Below, piece by piece: positions 6,893 to 13,835 of a stretch of 22,717 nucleotides of DNA. This DNA comes from Ruminococcaceae bacterium UBA1417 (GTDB taxonomy: Bacteria; Bacillota; Clostridia; Oscillospirales; Acutalibacteraceae). The position numbers and the translations under genes were made by a program. The DNA lies in contig DBPP01000031.1 of NCBI GenBank assembly GCA_002305575.1, positions 1 through 22,717 of the forward strand, written 5' to 3'. The stretch's first letter is position 1; each line of letters opens with the position of its first letter. The notes below the pieces were generated by a model. It worked only from the letters and a program-made list of their open reading frames with translations. It had not been told where the DNA came from and did not search any database.

Positions 6893-8319
6893 TACAAAAA
6901 AATAAAGTGGACGGCACCCGGTGCAAGCTCTACGGCGCGGCGAGGAAGCGTCAGCGTCTCGGTGCGCACGCAATTGCGATCAGCCCGGCAAACGGCCCGC
7001 GCCGGTGCGGAGAGACGTGTCACGGAGACATCGGCGCCGTCGCCCAGATCCAGCGTGTATGCGTTTTCGAAGTCCCGATTTACGGCGGCGAGATGCAAGT
7101 GACCGTCAGGCTGGCGAAGGGCAAGCAGGTTCAGCGCATCGATCGTACCAACCTCGGTTTCCAGAACCGGGGAATCGTAATCCAGCGTTACGCGCTGCCC
7201 GAGCATGTCGCGGCGATATTGCAGCAGCGGGTAGGCAATGGTCTGGTAGTACGCACCGTTTGCGTCGGCAAGAATCGGTGCAATCACATTGACCATCTGC
7301 GCCATGTTGGCAATTTCTACGGCCTCGCAGGCGAGCAAATCGTTCAACGCGCTGGCTACCCAGATGGCGTCGCGCCAGGAGTAGACGGCATCCAGTCCAT
7401 AGGTTTTGCTGTCGTTTGCGTTCCAGATGTTCCATTCGTCGATGGCCAACCGAATTTTACCTGCGCGCGGCGGGAAACGATACCAGGGGCTGAAATCCGT
7501 CACGGTTTCCGGGTATTCGTCCAGCAGGTCGGAAAGCGAGCGGAGCGCGGAGACAAGATTTTTCTCACCGGCAAACGGCCCGTAAAGTCCGTGACCGGCC
7601 TCCGCAGAATAGTGGTGGTAGGAAAGGTAATCGGCCATCGGATGGAGCGCGTCGAGCACGGCGCGGTTCCAGGCCATGTCATCACAGCCAACCAGAACGG
7701 TTTTGATGCTCGGATCGTTCAGCTTCATGAATTTGATGAATTCCCGCGCGTCGCGGATATAGACGTTCACGTCGTTTTGCGTGCCGATGTCCGGTTCCGC
7801 GTAGCATTCGTTGCCGATGCACCAGTATTTCACCTGAAAAGGTTCCGCATATCCGTGTGCACGGCGCAGAGCGGCGTAATAGCTGTTGCCGGTACCGTTG
7901 CAATATTCCACCCAGTTTCCGGCTTCTTCCGGCGTTCCCGAAGCCATATTGACGCAGATCATCGGTTCTGCACCGAGCCTGCGGCAATAGGCGACGAATT
8001 CAGCTGTGCCAAAACCCGGCTCGATCTCGCCGCCCCAGATGATGTTGCGCCGACGCTTTCGCGTTTCCAGTGGGCCGACGGCATCCTCCCAGTGGTAGAG
8101 GCACATCACCGTGCCGCCGGGAAAACGGAGAATCGGCGGTTTCAGTGCGCTGGCCAGCTCGAGGACGTCCGTCCGGATACCGGCTGCGTCGGCAAAGGGA
8201 CTCTGGGGATCGTAAATGCCACCGTCAATGCAGTTTAAAAGATGTTCGATGAATTGTCCGTATACCATGGGGCTGACGTTACCGCCGTTGCCGCCGAAAC
8301 GGACGGGAATGGTATGCAT
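6892..8319 (-). CDS. Alpha-L-arabinofuranosidase, glycoside hydrolase family 51
   Basis: This is a retaining exo-hydrolase releasing terminal alpha-L-arabinofuranose from arabinan, arabinoxylan or their oligosaccharides. The 475-aa protein has a catalytic (beta/alpha)8 barrel with the clan-A acid/base E171 in CIGNECY and nucleophile E295 in AIDEWNIWN. Other GH51 marks are GQFIEH near the N-terminus, RFPGGT at 65-70, and a C-terminal beta domain from about residue 380. No signal peptide is visible, so it should act in the cytoplasm on imported oligosaccharides. AAAGGAG precedes the ATG at 8319 at good spacing. It has its own promoter with a palindrome in the spacer and no transporter or other sugar genes beside it. 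Specificity (arabinofuranosidase versus rarer GH51 activities) is inferred from family majority. Confidence 0.93.
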   Translation of the reverse strand: MHTIPVRFGGNGGNVSPMVYGQFIEHLLNCIDGGIYDPQSPFADAAGIRTDVLELASALKPPILRFPGGTVMCLYHWEDAVGPLETRKRRRNIIWGGEIEPGFGTAEFVAYCRRLGAEPMICVNMASGTPEEAGNWVEYCNGTGNSYYAALRRAHGYAEPFQVKYWCIGNECYAEPDIGTQNDVNVYIRDAREFIKFMKLNDPSIKTVLVGCDDMAWNRAVLDALHPMADYLSYHHYSAEAGHGLYGPFAGEKNLVSALRSLSDLLDEYPETVTDFSPWYRFPPRAGKIRLAIDEWNIWNANDSKTYGLDAVYSWRDAIWVASALNDLLACEAVEIANMAQMVNVIAPILADANGAYYQTIAYPLLQYRRDMLGQRVTLDYDSPVLETEVGTIDALNLLALRQPDGHLHLAAVNRDFENAYTLDLGDGADVSVTRLSAPARAVCRADRNCVRTETLTLPRRAVELAPGAVHFIFL

Positions 8320-8351
8320 GGAAAAAGACTCCTTTTGCGCTATCTTTGGTT

Positions 8352-8380
8352 AGTGTAACACAAAATTTGCGCAAAGACAA
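8352..8380 (-). promoter_or_regulatory. Promoter of the GH51 gene
   Basis: On the minus strand TTGTCT (8380-8375), a 17-bp spacer and TACACT (8357-8352), preceded by TGT as an extended -10. Confidence 0.7.
8366..8375. promoter_or_regulatory. Candidate operator palindrome TTTGCGCAAA
   Basis: A perfect 10-bp palindrome centred on GC lies inside the spacer of the GH51 promoter, where bound repressor would block polymerase. Sugar repressors of the LacI family often use A/T-flanked palindromes with a CG-type centre. A half-copy TTTTGCGC recurs at 8334-8341 next to the ribosome binding site. No regulator gene is adjacent. Confidence 0.4.
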
Positions 8381-8432
8381 GATGTGGATTCCGCAGTTTT
8401 TATTTTTTCAGGAAAGCCGGAAAGAAAGAGTA

Positions 8433-8471
8433 AGCGGATGGAGCGGCAACCAATCACCGCGTCCATCCGCT
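8433..8471 (-). terminator. Hairpin after the flavodoxin gene, probable terminator
   Basis: A 10-bp stem (8433-8442 with 8462-8471) is extended by four inner pairs past a one-base bulge and has a 10-nt loop. On the minus strand it is followed by a T/C-rich stretch. It lies about 80 bases after the stop of the minus-strand flavodoxin gene. The rest of 8381-8551 shows no credible gene. Confidence 0.55.
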
Positions 8472-8551
8472 GGCGCGCATACGGTTTCGTTTCCGAATAG
8501 AAAACGGTTTTGAAGATGAACTGAAAAAATCCAAACCGCCCATTCAAGCGG

Positions 8552-9055
8552 TCATGCTTTTCCCAGCATATCGAAAACGGCCTTTTCCAATGCGTCTAAA
8601 TCCGCTTCATTTGGGTGGGAAAGGGCACGGTCAAAGTTTTCCAGCATCGGCTTTGCCTTTTGAGGGTCCGTTTGCGCCATGGCCTCATACCGGGTCCGTA
8701 CCGACGGGGGCATTTTTCCCTGGCACAGATAATACCCGAGCAGAATATTGCCCGAAGGTAAATTCTGCGCCATCCGGTTTCCGATCTGGGAAAAATAAGC
8801 GGAAGAGCCGCCAAAGCCGGCTGTACCAAAAAGGTAGACGCGCTTGTTTTCCAGTCCCTTGAGAAACTCAGTGATTTCCGGGCTGCACGTGCCCTTGTCC
8901 GTCCAGGAACCGACGAAGAGCAGGTCTGCCTGCACGGCTTCGGCAGCAGGCGCTCCGTAGTAGATCAATTTTTCAGGGGGGAGGATGCGCTGGATGCGTT
9001 GGGCCAATTTTGCGGTGTTTCCGGTCTGGCTGGAAAAAACAATGGCATACTGCAT
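8552..9055 (-). CDS. Flavodoxin family protein, BilS-like
   Basis: The 167-aa protein is a short-chain flavodoxin fold: an N-terminal beta strand followed by the FMN phosphate loop SSQTGNT (residues 8-14), then LLFVGSWTDKGTCSPE (about 46-61) and VYLFGTAGFGGS, the two isoalloxazine-binding loops. It would bind FMN and carry electrons to a partner enzyme in the cytoplasm. The WTDKGTC and CQGKMPPSVR segments resemble what I recall of BilS, the flavodoxin-like helper of the gut bilirubin reductase BilR. No bilR is next to it, so I leave the symbol empty. The ATG at 9055 has GGAAGGAG upstream; an upstream extension of the frame lacks similarity. Its promoter is at 9120-9147. Confidence 0.82.
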   Translation of the reverse strand: MQYAIVFSSQTGNTAKLAQRIQRILPPEKLIYYGAPAAEAVQADLLFVGSWTDKGTCSPEITEFLKGLENKRVYLFGTAGFGGSSAYFSQIGNRMAQNLPSGNILLGYYLCQGKMPPSVRTRYEAMAQTDPQKAKPMLENFDRALSHPNEADLDALEKAVFDMLGKA

Positions 9056-9073
9056 GGTTTTTCTCCTTCCTCT

Positions 9074-9093
9074 ATATTCAGTCATATTCAGTC
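9074..9093. repeat. Perfect tandem repeat, 2 x 10 bp, in the flavodoxin 5' leader
   Basis: ATATTCAGTC occurs twice head to tail between the -10 box and the ribosome binding site of the flavodoxin gene. A direct repeat of one helical turn in this position could be a repressor site. No function is shown. Confidence 0.6.
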
Positions 9094-9119
9094 GCGTAAT
9101 TTCCATATTGTACAACTCT

Positions 9120-9147
9120 ATTATAGCCGATCGGGGAAAAAGCGCAA
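9120..9147 (-). promoter_or_regulatory. Promoter of the flavodoxin gene
   Basis: On the minus strand, consensus TATAAT (9125-9120) with a weak -35 TTGCGC (9147-9142) and a 16-bp spacer. Confidence 0.6.
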
Positions 9148-9284
9148 GGATAAAATGGATCGAAATTATCCCATAAAAGCGAGAGACGTGTCTGGCTTCG
9201 CACTTCCGCACCTGTAGGATTCAAGCATGAAAGCCCTATATACAAGTGATGGAGAGAAGCGCGAGCAGATTGGCCGCAAATGGC

Positions 9285-9424
9285 AAAGTCCCGAACGGAA
9301 CTTGCGCGTCGAGACTCTCGGTTGGGTTTTCGCTACAAAAAGATGCCCGCTTTCAGCGCGGGGACAAAGCCATAGTCAAAAAGAAAGCCCGACACGCGGT
9401 TTGCGTGTCGAGGCTCTCGACTGG
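9285..9424. repeat. Diverged direct duplication of the tRNA-Gly 3' flank
   Basis: The 40-odd bases at 9285-9326 resemble 9384-9424, the stretch directly after the tRNA. The core (9302-9320 versus 9401-9419) agrees at 17 of 19 positions. The stretch 9056-9377 otherwise holds only the flavodoxin promoter and leader, with no gene. Confidence 0.45.
9378..9410 (-). terminator. Intrinsic terminator of tRNA-Gly
   Basis: An 8-bp perfect stem (9390-9397 with 9403-9410) has a 5-nt loop and on the minus strand is followed by GGCTTTCTTTTT. Confidence 0.8.
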
Positions 9425-9495
9425 AGCGGGCGAAGGGAATCGAACCCTCGTGTTCAGCTTGGGAAGCTGACGTTCTGCCATTGAACTACGCCCGC
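9422..9495 (-). tRNA. tRNA-Gly (anticodon CCC), CCA encoded
   Basis: On the minus strand a full cloverleaf can be drawn: 7-bp acceptor stem GCGGGCG/CGCCCGC, D-arm GTTC/GAAC, anticodon stem TCAGC/GCTGA with loop TTCCCAA giving anticodon CCC, and a T-arm with TTCGATT loop. The discriminator is T and CCA is encoded. It reads GGG glycine codons. Promoter at 9514-9542, terminator at 9378-9410, so it is a single-gene unit. Confidence 0.97.
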
Positions 9496-9513
9496 AATTC
9501 AATTGCAAAATCT

Positions 9514-9542
9514 ATTCTAATACAAAACGGGCAAAAAAGCAA
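9514..9542 (-). promoter_or_regulatory. Promoter of tRNA-Gly
   Basis: On the minus strand TTGCTT (9542-9537), a 17-bp spacer and TAGAAT (9519-9514). The start would fall a few bases after 9514, close to the mature 5' end at 9495. Confidence 0.7.
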
Positions 9543-9562
9543 GAAGAATTTTCCGCCGGCTT

Positions 9563-10144
9563 CTATTTTTTTGTGCTCAGGAAGCCGATGCCCTGCGTCA
9601 TCAGTGCTTCCGCGGTTTTGGCCATTTCTTCCACAGGGGTGGACATCCCCTCGGCGAGCCAGGTTTCGAGCAGGCCAATGCTGCCGGCACTCATAAAAGC
9701 GAAATACAGCTCAATTTGTTTCGGTGTGGCTTCCGGAAAACAGCGCGTATAGGTTTCCATACATTTTTCCCGACCAATTTGCAAAAGGCGCTGCGCAAAC
9801 CCTTTGTCCCCATAGGGCCCGAGCGTGACGGTGCACATGTCGGCATTGTCGCGCAGGCAACGGAATATTTCCGTCGTAATGCGCAGGTGTGTAGAATCCG
9901 CTGTGTCCAGCTCCAGCAGTGGCTTAAGCGCTGTTTCCAGATCCCGCATCATCTCGGTTTCCACCTGATGCAACAGGTCGTAAATATCGGTGTAATGGGC
10001 GTAGAATGTGCCGCGATTGATACCCGCTTTATCGCAGAGCGCCTTGACGGTAATACTCTGAATCGGTTTTTGCTGTAGCAAATCGGTCAGTGCTTTGCGA
10101 ATCAGCATTTTCGTGACGCGGGTTCGATGATCGTATTTCTTCAT
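9563..10144 (-). CDS. TetR/AcrR family transcriptional regulator
   Basis: The 193-aa protein has an N-terminal TetR-type helix-turn-helix: RVTKMLIRKALTDLLQ, then ITVKALCDKAGINRGTFYAHYTDIYDLL (residues about 30-57, shown in part by the hallmark GINRGTFYAHY). The C-terminal ligand domain is of the TetR_C_7 sort (ALKPLLEL through CMETYTRCF). Such proteins usually repress themselves and a divergent neighbour until a small ligand binds. The ATG at 10144 is preceded by AAAGGCGG; the upstream frame extension has no similarity. Its promoter overlaps that of the divergent epimerase, the likely target. Ligand unknown. Confidence 0.9.
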   Translation of the reverse strand: MKKYDHRTRVTKMLIRKALTDLLQQKPIQSITVKALCDKAGINRGTFYAHYTDIYDLLHQVETEMMRDLETALKPLLELDTADSTHLRITTEIFRCLRDNADMCTVTLGPYGDKGFAQRLLQIGREKCMETYTRCFPEATPKQIELYFAFMSAGSIGLLETWLAEGMSTPVEEMAKTAEALMTQGIGFLSTKK

Positions 10145-10244
10145 GCAGACCGCCTTTCTGAAAACGATTTGTGAATAGCCGTACAAACTAAACGCCGTCT
10201 GTCGGATGTGTCGGTTAAGTGCCAGCCTTGGAAAAATGTGTTGC

Positions 10245-10274
10245 TTGCGTTTTCTGGTGTGGATTCATTATAAT
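10245..10274 (+). promoter_or_regulatory. Promoter of the epimerase gene, overlapping the TetR promoter
   Basis: TTGCGT (10245-10250), an 18-bp spacer and TATAAT (10269-10274). The -10 is part of the palindrome ATTATAAT (10267-10274), which also forms the -10 of the opposite promoter. Confidence 0.65.
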
Positions 10275-10295
10275 ACAAATGGAAAGAAAATTCAA
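10267..10295 (-). promoter_or_regulatory. Promoter of the TetR gene
   Basis: On the minus strand TTGAAT (10295-10290), a 17-bp spacer and TATAAT (10272-10267). The leader of roughly 115 nt to the ATG at 10144 contains a direct repeat TGTCGG (10199 and 10208). Confidence 0.65.
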
Positions 10296-10342
10296 CACCG
10301 TGTTTGATTTTGATACGCATGCTGGGGAAGGGCGGCGATTGT

Positions 10343-11341
10343 ATGAAGACCATTTATATCGTTACAGGTGCAAACGGCCATCTCGGCGGCACACTGGCGC
10401 GTATGCTTTCCAAGCGCGGCGAAACGGTGCGCGGGCTTGTGCTTGCCGGTGAAAATCCGGTTGCGCTTGCGCATGTGCAGTATTATAGGGGCGATGTGTG
10501 CGACAGCGATTCCCTGCGCCCGCTTTTTGCGCCGGAAGAGGACGCGCAGCTTGTCGTCTTCCATACGGCCGGGCTGATTGACATCGCGGATGGAGATTTT
10601 GCCAAACTGTATGACGTCAACGTCAACGGGACGAAAAATGTGCTTGCGCTTTGCCAGGAATATGGTGTGCGGCGGCTGGTATATGTCAGCTCTGTGCACG
10701 CCATTCCAGAGGAAAAGCGGCCGGCGGTTCTCAAGGAGGTCGGATCGTTTTCGCCGGAACGTGTGGAGGGCAGCTATGCCAAAACGAAGGCGGCGGCGAC
10801 GCAGGCCGTTCTTGATGCGGTACAGGATGGGCTGGACGCCGTGGTGGTGCAGCCGTCCGGGATCATTGGGCCGTTCGACAGCACCGGAAACCACCTTGTG
10901 CAGCTTGTGAGCGACTATCTGCGCGGCGCGCTGCCGGCCTGCGTGCGCGGTGGCTACGACTTCGTGGATGTGCGCGATGTGGCGCGCGGCTGCCTGCTCG
11001 CGTTGGAACGCGGCACGCGCGGCGCATGCTATATTTTGTCCAACCGGCACTATGAGATTAAGGAGCTGCTGGATATTGTGCGCAAGGAAGCGGGTGGGCG
11101 CCGGCTGCCTGTGCTGCCGATCGGCTTGGCGCGCGCCGCCGCGCCGCTTTTGCAGTGGATTGCCCGCCTGCGCGGCCGTCGTCCGCTGTATACGGCCTAT
11201 TCGCTCTATACGCTCAAAAGCAACGACCGGTTTTCACACGACAAGGCGACGGCGGAGCTGGGGTATCGACCGCGCGATCTGCGTGATACGCTGCGCGATA
11301 CCGTGCGCTGGCTGCGCCGCAAACAGGCCGTATGCACGTAA
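10343..11341 (+). CDS. NAD(P)-dependent epimerase/dehydratase (extended SDR)
   Basis: A 332-aa cytoplasmic oxidoreductase of the extended short-chain dehydrogenase family. The Rossmann dinucleotide motif is TGANGHLGG (residues 8-16), the structural Asp lies in RGDVCD, the catalytic Ser is in VYVSSVHA (about 113-120) and the Tyr-Lys pair is Y145 and K149 in SYAKTK. PSGIIGPFD and FVDVRDVARG are typical of the dihydroflavonol-reductase/sugar-epimerase branch. The substrate cannot be told. The ATG at 10343 follows GGAAGGGCGG; an in-frame ATG 39 bases earlier lacks a site. Divergent from the TetR gene, which probably controls it; followed by a clear terminator. Confidence 0.88.
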   Translation: MKTIYIVTGANGHLGGTLARMLSKRGETVRGLVLAGENPVALAHVQYYRGDVCDSDSLRPLFAPEEDAQLVVFHTAGLIDIADGDFAKLYDVNVNGTKNVLALCQEYGVRRLVYVSSVHAIPEEKRPAVLKEVGSFSPERVEGSYAKTKAAATQAVLDAVQDGLDAVVVQPSGIIGPFDSTGNHLVQLVSDYLRGALPACVRGGYDFVDVRDVARGCLLALERGTRGACYILSNRHYEIKELLDIVRKEAGGRRLPVLPIGLARAAAPLLQWIARLRGRRPLYTAYSLYTLKSNDRFSHDKATAELGYRPRDLRDTLRDTVRWLRRKQAVCT

Positions 11342-11362
11342 GCGCCAGAATGCCATACCGTC

Positions 11363-11410
11363 AAGCAGGGCTCACTCCCGCCGAACAGGGAGGAGGCCCT
11401 GCTTCTTTTA
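11363..11410 (+). terminator. Intrinsic terminator of the epimerase gene
   Basis: A 9-bp outer stem (11363-11371 with 11396-11404), an inner TCCC/GGGA pairing and a following CTTTTATAT. Confidence 0.8.
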
Positions 11411-11462
11411 TATCATTTTTCTGTTATTCAAAATAAAATTATCGAAAAACAATAAAAATATA

Positions 11463-11491
11463 TTGACAAACGAGTGCGTAAATGGTATGCT
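11463..11491 (+). promoter_or_regulatory. Promoter of the DUF2975-XRE-DUF4173 operon
   Basis: Consensus TTGACA (11463-11468), a 17-bp spacer and TATGCT (11486-11491), preceded by an A/T-rich stretch that could act as an UP element. Confidence 0.8.
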
Positions 11492-11522
11492 ATCGGCAAA
11501 GACAAAGAGAAGAGGCGATTCC

Positions 11523-11975
11523 ATGTTTCGAATACCCGAAAAGGCGTCCACCGTGCTTTCCCTGATTTTTACGGCGCTCGCACTCGTACTGCTCGTCGTG
11601 CTGACCTGTACGCTGCCCTCCCTGGTCGGGTGGTATCTCACGATCACAGCGCGGACGGCGCTGGACCGCACGGCCATTACGGTCCTGTTGTATCTGGCGC
11701 TTGTGCCCGCCTATGTGGCGGCTTTCAGCCTGCTTGCGCTGCTGCGCAAGGTGCGCCGTGAAGAAATTTTCACGGAAAAGGCCGTGCGCGACCTCCGGCT
11801 GGTTTCGTATTGCTGTTTTGCGGAATGCGTTGTTTTTGTGGCGGTCGCGTTTTATCTGCGGTTTGCCGTCGTCATTGCTTTTGCGGCGCTCTTTATGGGC
11901 GTGATCCTGCGTGTCGTGAAAAATGTGATCGCGAAGGCGGCGGAGGTTAAAGCCGAAAACGCTTTTACCATATAG
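11523..11975 (+). CDS. DUF2975 domain membrane protein
   Basis: A 150-aa integral membrane protein with four predicted hydrophobic helices (about residues 10-35, 50-72, 93-112 and 113-130), with the loop RKVRREEIFTEKAVRDLRLVSYCCF between helices 2 and 3 (only its parts EEIFTEKAVRDLR matter). That F/E-xx-V-x-xLR loop is typical of DUF2975. The family usually sits beside a small YozG-type XRE regulator, exactly as here; its function is unknown. The ATG at 11523 has a GAAGAGG-type site. The stop codon overlaps the ribosome binding site of the next gene. Confidence 0.85.
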   Translation: MFRIPEKASTVLSLIFTALALVLLVVLTCTLPSLVGWYLTITARTALDRTAITVLLYLALVPAYVAAFSLLALLRKVRREEIFTEKAVRDLRLVSYCCFAECVVFVAVAFYLRFAVVIAFAALFMGVILRVVKNVIAKAAEVKAENAFTI

Positions 11976-11986
11976 GAGGACGTGCC

Positions 11987-12202
11987 GTGATCGTAGTAAA
12001 CTTGGATGTGATGATGGCGCGGCGGAAGATGTCGTTGAACGAGCTTTCCGAGCGCGTGGGTATCACGCTGGCCAATCTGTCCATCCTCAAAAACAACAAG
12101 GCAAAAGCCATCCGCTTTTCCACGCTCGATGCGATTTGCCGTGCGCTCGATTGCCGCGTGGAGGATATTCTGGAGTTTCACGATGAGAAAGGAGAGAATT
12201 AA
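11987..12202 (+). CDS. XRE-family helix-turn-helix regulator, YozG type
   Basis: A 71-aa DNA-binding protein, essentially one Cro/C1-type helix-turn-helix: MARRKMSLNELSERVGITL then NLSILKNNKAKAIRFSTLDAI, ending CRALDCRVEDILEF, as in the YozG group. The start is GTG at 11987, with TAGGAGG just upstream that includes the stop codon of the DUF2975 gene. The stop at 12202 lies one base before the ATG of the DUF4173 gene. The tight packing indicates one operon and probably autoregulation. Confidence 0.92.
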   Translation: MIVVNLDVMMARRKMSLNELSERVGITLANLSILKNNKAKAIRFSTLDAICRALDCRVEDILEFHDEKGEN

Positions 12203-12203
12203 C

Positions 12204-13778
12204 ATGAGTATTGGGCAACCATATGTACAACCACAAGGCGGGCAAGTGCAGGCAGCACCGTATACGCCGGTGCTGCCGCCGAAACGGCGGTATACCGGCC
12301 TACAAAAGCTGCTGGCCATAACCGTGCTGCTCCTCGCCTACTTTTATGTTCGGATGTTCCTGTTTTCCGTGTCCGGTCTCGGCCGCACGCTGTTTGTGTG
12401 GCTGCTGCTCGCGGTTTCAGCTGTTTACATGGCGCGCTGCAAAATTCGGCCCAATGCGGCGGCCGTCGTCTCAGGCGTGCTGACGGGCGCGTTTGCGCTG
12501 GTGTTTCTCTGGATTCCGAGCGATATGCTCACATTCTGCACGGCGGTGTTCTGCCAGCTCGCCTACACATACGGCGTTTACAAGACAATGGATACGCGCA
12601 TCGAACGTTTTCCCGGTCGGTTCTTTGATTTCGATCTGATCAAGGCATTTTTTGCTGCGCCGTTTGCGTCGTTTGGCGCCTTGTTCCCGGCGTTGTTCAC
12701 TGCGCCGGCCGGTGCAACCGGAAAGAGTAAGACGCTGCGCCGGATTGGTTTCGTGCTGCTGGGGCTTCTGCTTTCCGTAATCCCCACGGCGATTGCCGTT
12801 TCGCTGCTGTCATTTGACCAGAATTTCCGGGCCATTCTGGACGGCCTTTTCACCGTTCAGCTTTCGGGCTTCGAATTTGCCGAACAGCTGATTTATATTC
12901 TGTTGGCGATTCCCGTGGCCATGTACATCTTCGGCTTGTGGATGTCCGGCGAGCGTGGCGCTTGTGCCGGGATGAATGCGGAAAGCTGCTGTCGTGTCCG
13001 CGCGCGTGCCCGCTTTTTGCCCGGCACCGTCGCTTTGGCCGCAGCCGTTCCACTGCTGCTCGTGTATCTGCTGTTCTTTATCGCGCAGTTTTCCTATTTT
13101 ACATCGGCGTTTGCCGGTGTGCTCCCGGCATCCTACAGCCACGCCGAGTATGCGCGGCGCGGATTTTTTGAGCTGTGTGCCGTGATCGTGTTGAACGGCG
13201 GCTTTGTGTATCTGCTCTGGCTCTTTGCAAAGCGTAGCGCAAAAGCCGTGTGGCTGCGCATCTGCATCGCGCTGTTCTGCGTATCGTCCCTGGTGCTCAC
13301 CGCGACGGCCGTTTCCAAAATGCTGCTGTATGTGGAGGCATTCGGTCTGACGCTCTCCCGCGTCTATACGCTTTGGTTCATGCTGGCGGTTGCGCTCGTG
13401 TTCCTTCTGCTTCTTGCCCGCATGGTCTGGCGCCGCCTGCCGTTTGTGGCGGCTGCACTCGCGGTTTGCCTCGTCATGTTTGGCGCGCTCGCGTTTTCCA
13501 ATGCGCCGGCGCTGGTTTCGGGGTTTAACACAAGCCGTGTACGCGCCGGTGCGGATTGGATGCTGGACGAGAATTATTTCAACCAGCTTGGCGCCAGCGC
13601 TGTATCCGATGCGGTACTGTTGGAGAGTGATCCGAATGTCCAATATGTGACGCGCTCCAATGCGCGACGGTTCCTCGATTCGTATGCGCAGCGGGAGCCG
13701 GAAGACAACTTCCTTCGCTTCAATTTTACAGAATACCGCGCGCAGCAGGCCCTGTCGGAGCGCAAGCCGCAGGGATAA
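12204..13778 (+). CDS. DUF4173 domain polytopic membrane protein
   Basis: A 524-aa membrane protein: a cytoplasmic Pro/Gln/Gly-rich N-terminus of about 25 residues, roughly a dozen hydrophobic helices, then a soluble C-terminal tail of about 80 residues beginning near FNTSRVRAGADWMLDENYF. The segments IAQFSYFTSAFAG, YARRGFFELC and LTLSRVYTLWFM are typical of DUF4173, a family of unknown function. AAAGGAGAG lies eight bases before the ATG at 12204, inside the end of the XRE gene. It is the last and largest gene of the DUF2975-XRE-DUF4173 operon, so the small regulator probably governs it. Confidence 0.88.
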   Translation: MSIGQPYVQPQGGQVQAAPYTPVLPPKRRYTGLQKLLAITVLLLAYFYVRMFLFSVSGLGRTLFVWLLLAVSAVYMARCKIRPNAAAVVSGVLTGAFALVFLWIPSDMLTFCTAVFCQLAYTYGVYKTMDTRIERFPGRFFDFDLIKAFFAAPFASFGALFPALFTAPAGATGKSKTLRRIGFVLLGLLLSVIPTAIAVSLLSFDQNFRAILDGLFTVQLSGFEFAEQLIYILLAIPVAMYIFGLWMSGERGACAGMNAESCCRVRARARFLPGTVALAAAVPLLLVYLLFFIAQFSYFTSAFAGVLPASYSHAEYARRGFFELCAVIVLNGGFVYLLWLFAKRSAKAVWLRICIALFCVSSLVLTATAVSKMLLYVEAFGLTLSRVYTLWFMLAVALVFLLLLARMVWRRLPFVAAALAVCLVMFGALAFSNAPALVSGFNTSRVRAGADWMLDENYFNQLGASAVSDAVLLESDPNVQYVTRSNARRFLDSYAQREPEDNFLRFNFTEYRAQQALSERKPQG

Positions 13779-13783
13779 ACAAA

Positions 13784-13825
13784 AAAACCGTTCGAAGCCC
13801 ACGGCAGGTCGCTTCGAACGGTTTT
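13784..13825. terminator. Bidirectional terminator between DUF4173 and larC
   Basis: A 15-bp perfect stem (13784-13798 with 13811-13825) has a 12-nt loop, T4 on one side and A-run on the other, placed between converging stop codons. Confidence 0.88.
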
Positions 13826-13835
13826 GCGTTTTAAA

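Noticed and set aside
6889..8238. 449-codon plus-strand frame opposite the GH51 gene
   Set aside because: It is antisense to a full-length GH51 enzyme with both catalytic glutamates and a proper start; the sense strand is clearly the gene.
8350..8547. 65-codon minus-strand frame between the GH51 and flavodoxin genes
   Set aside because: It overlaps the flavodoxin terminator hairpin and the GH51 promoter and has no ribosome binding site or similarity.
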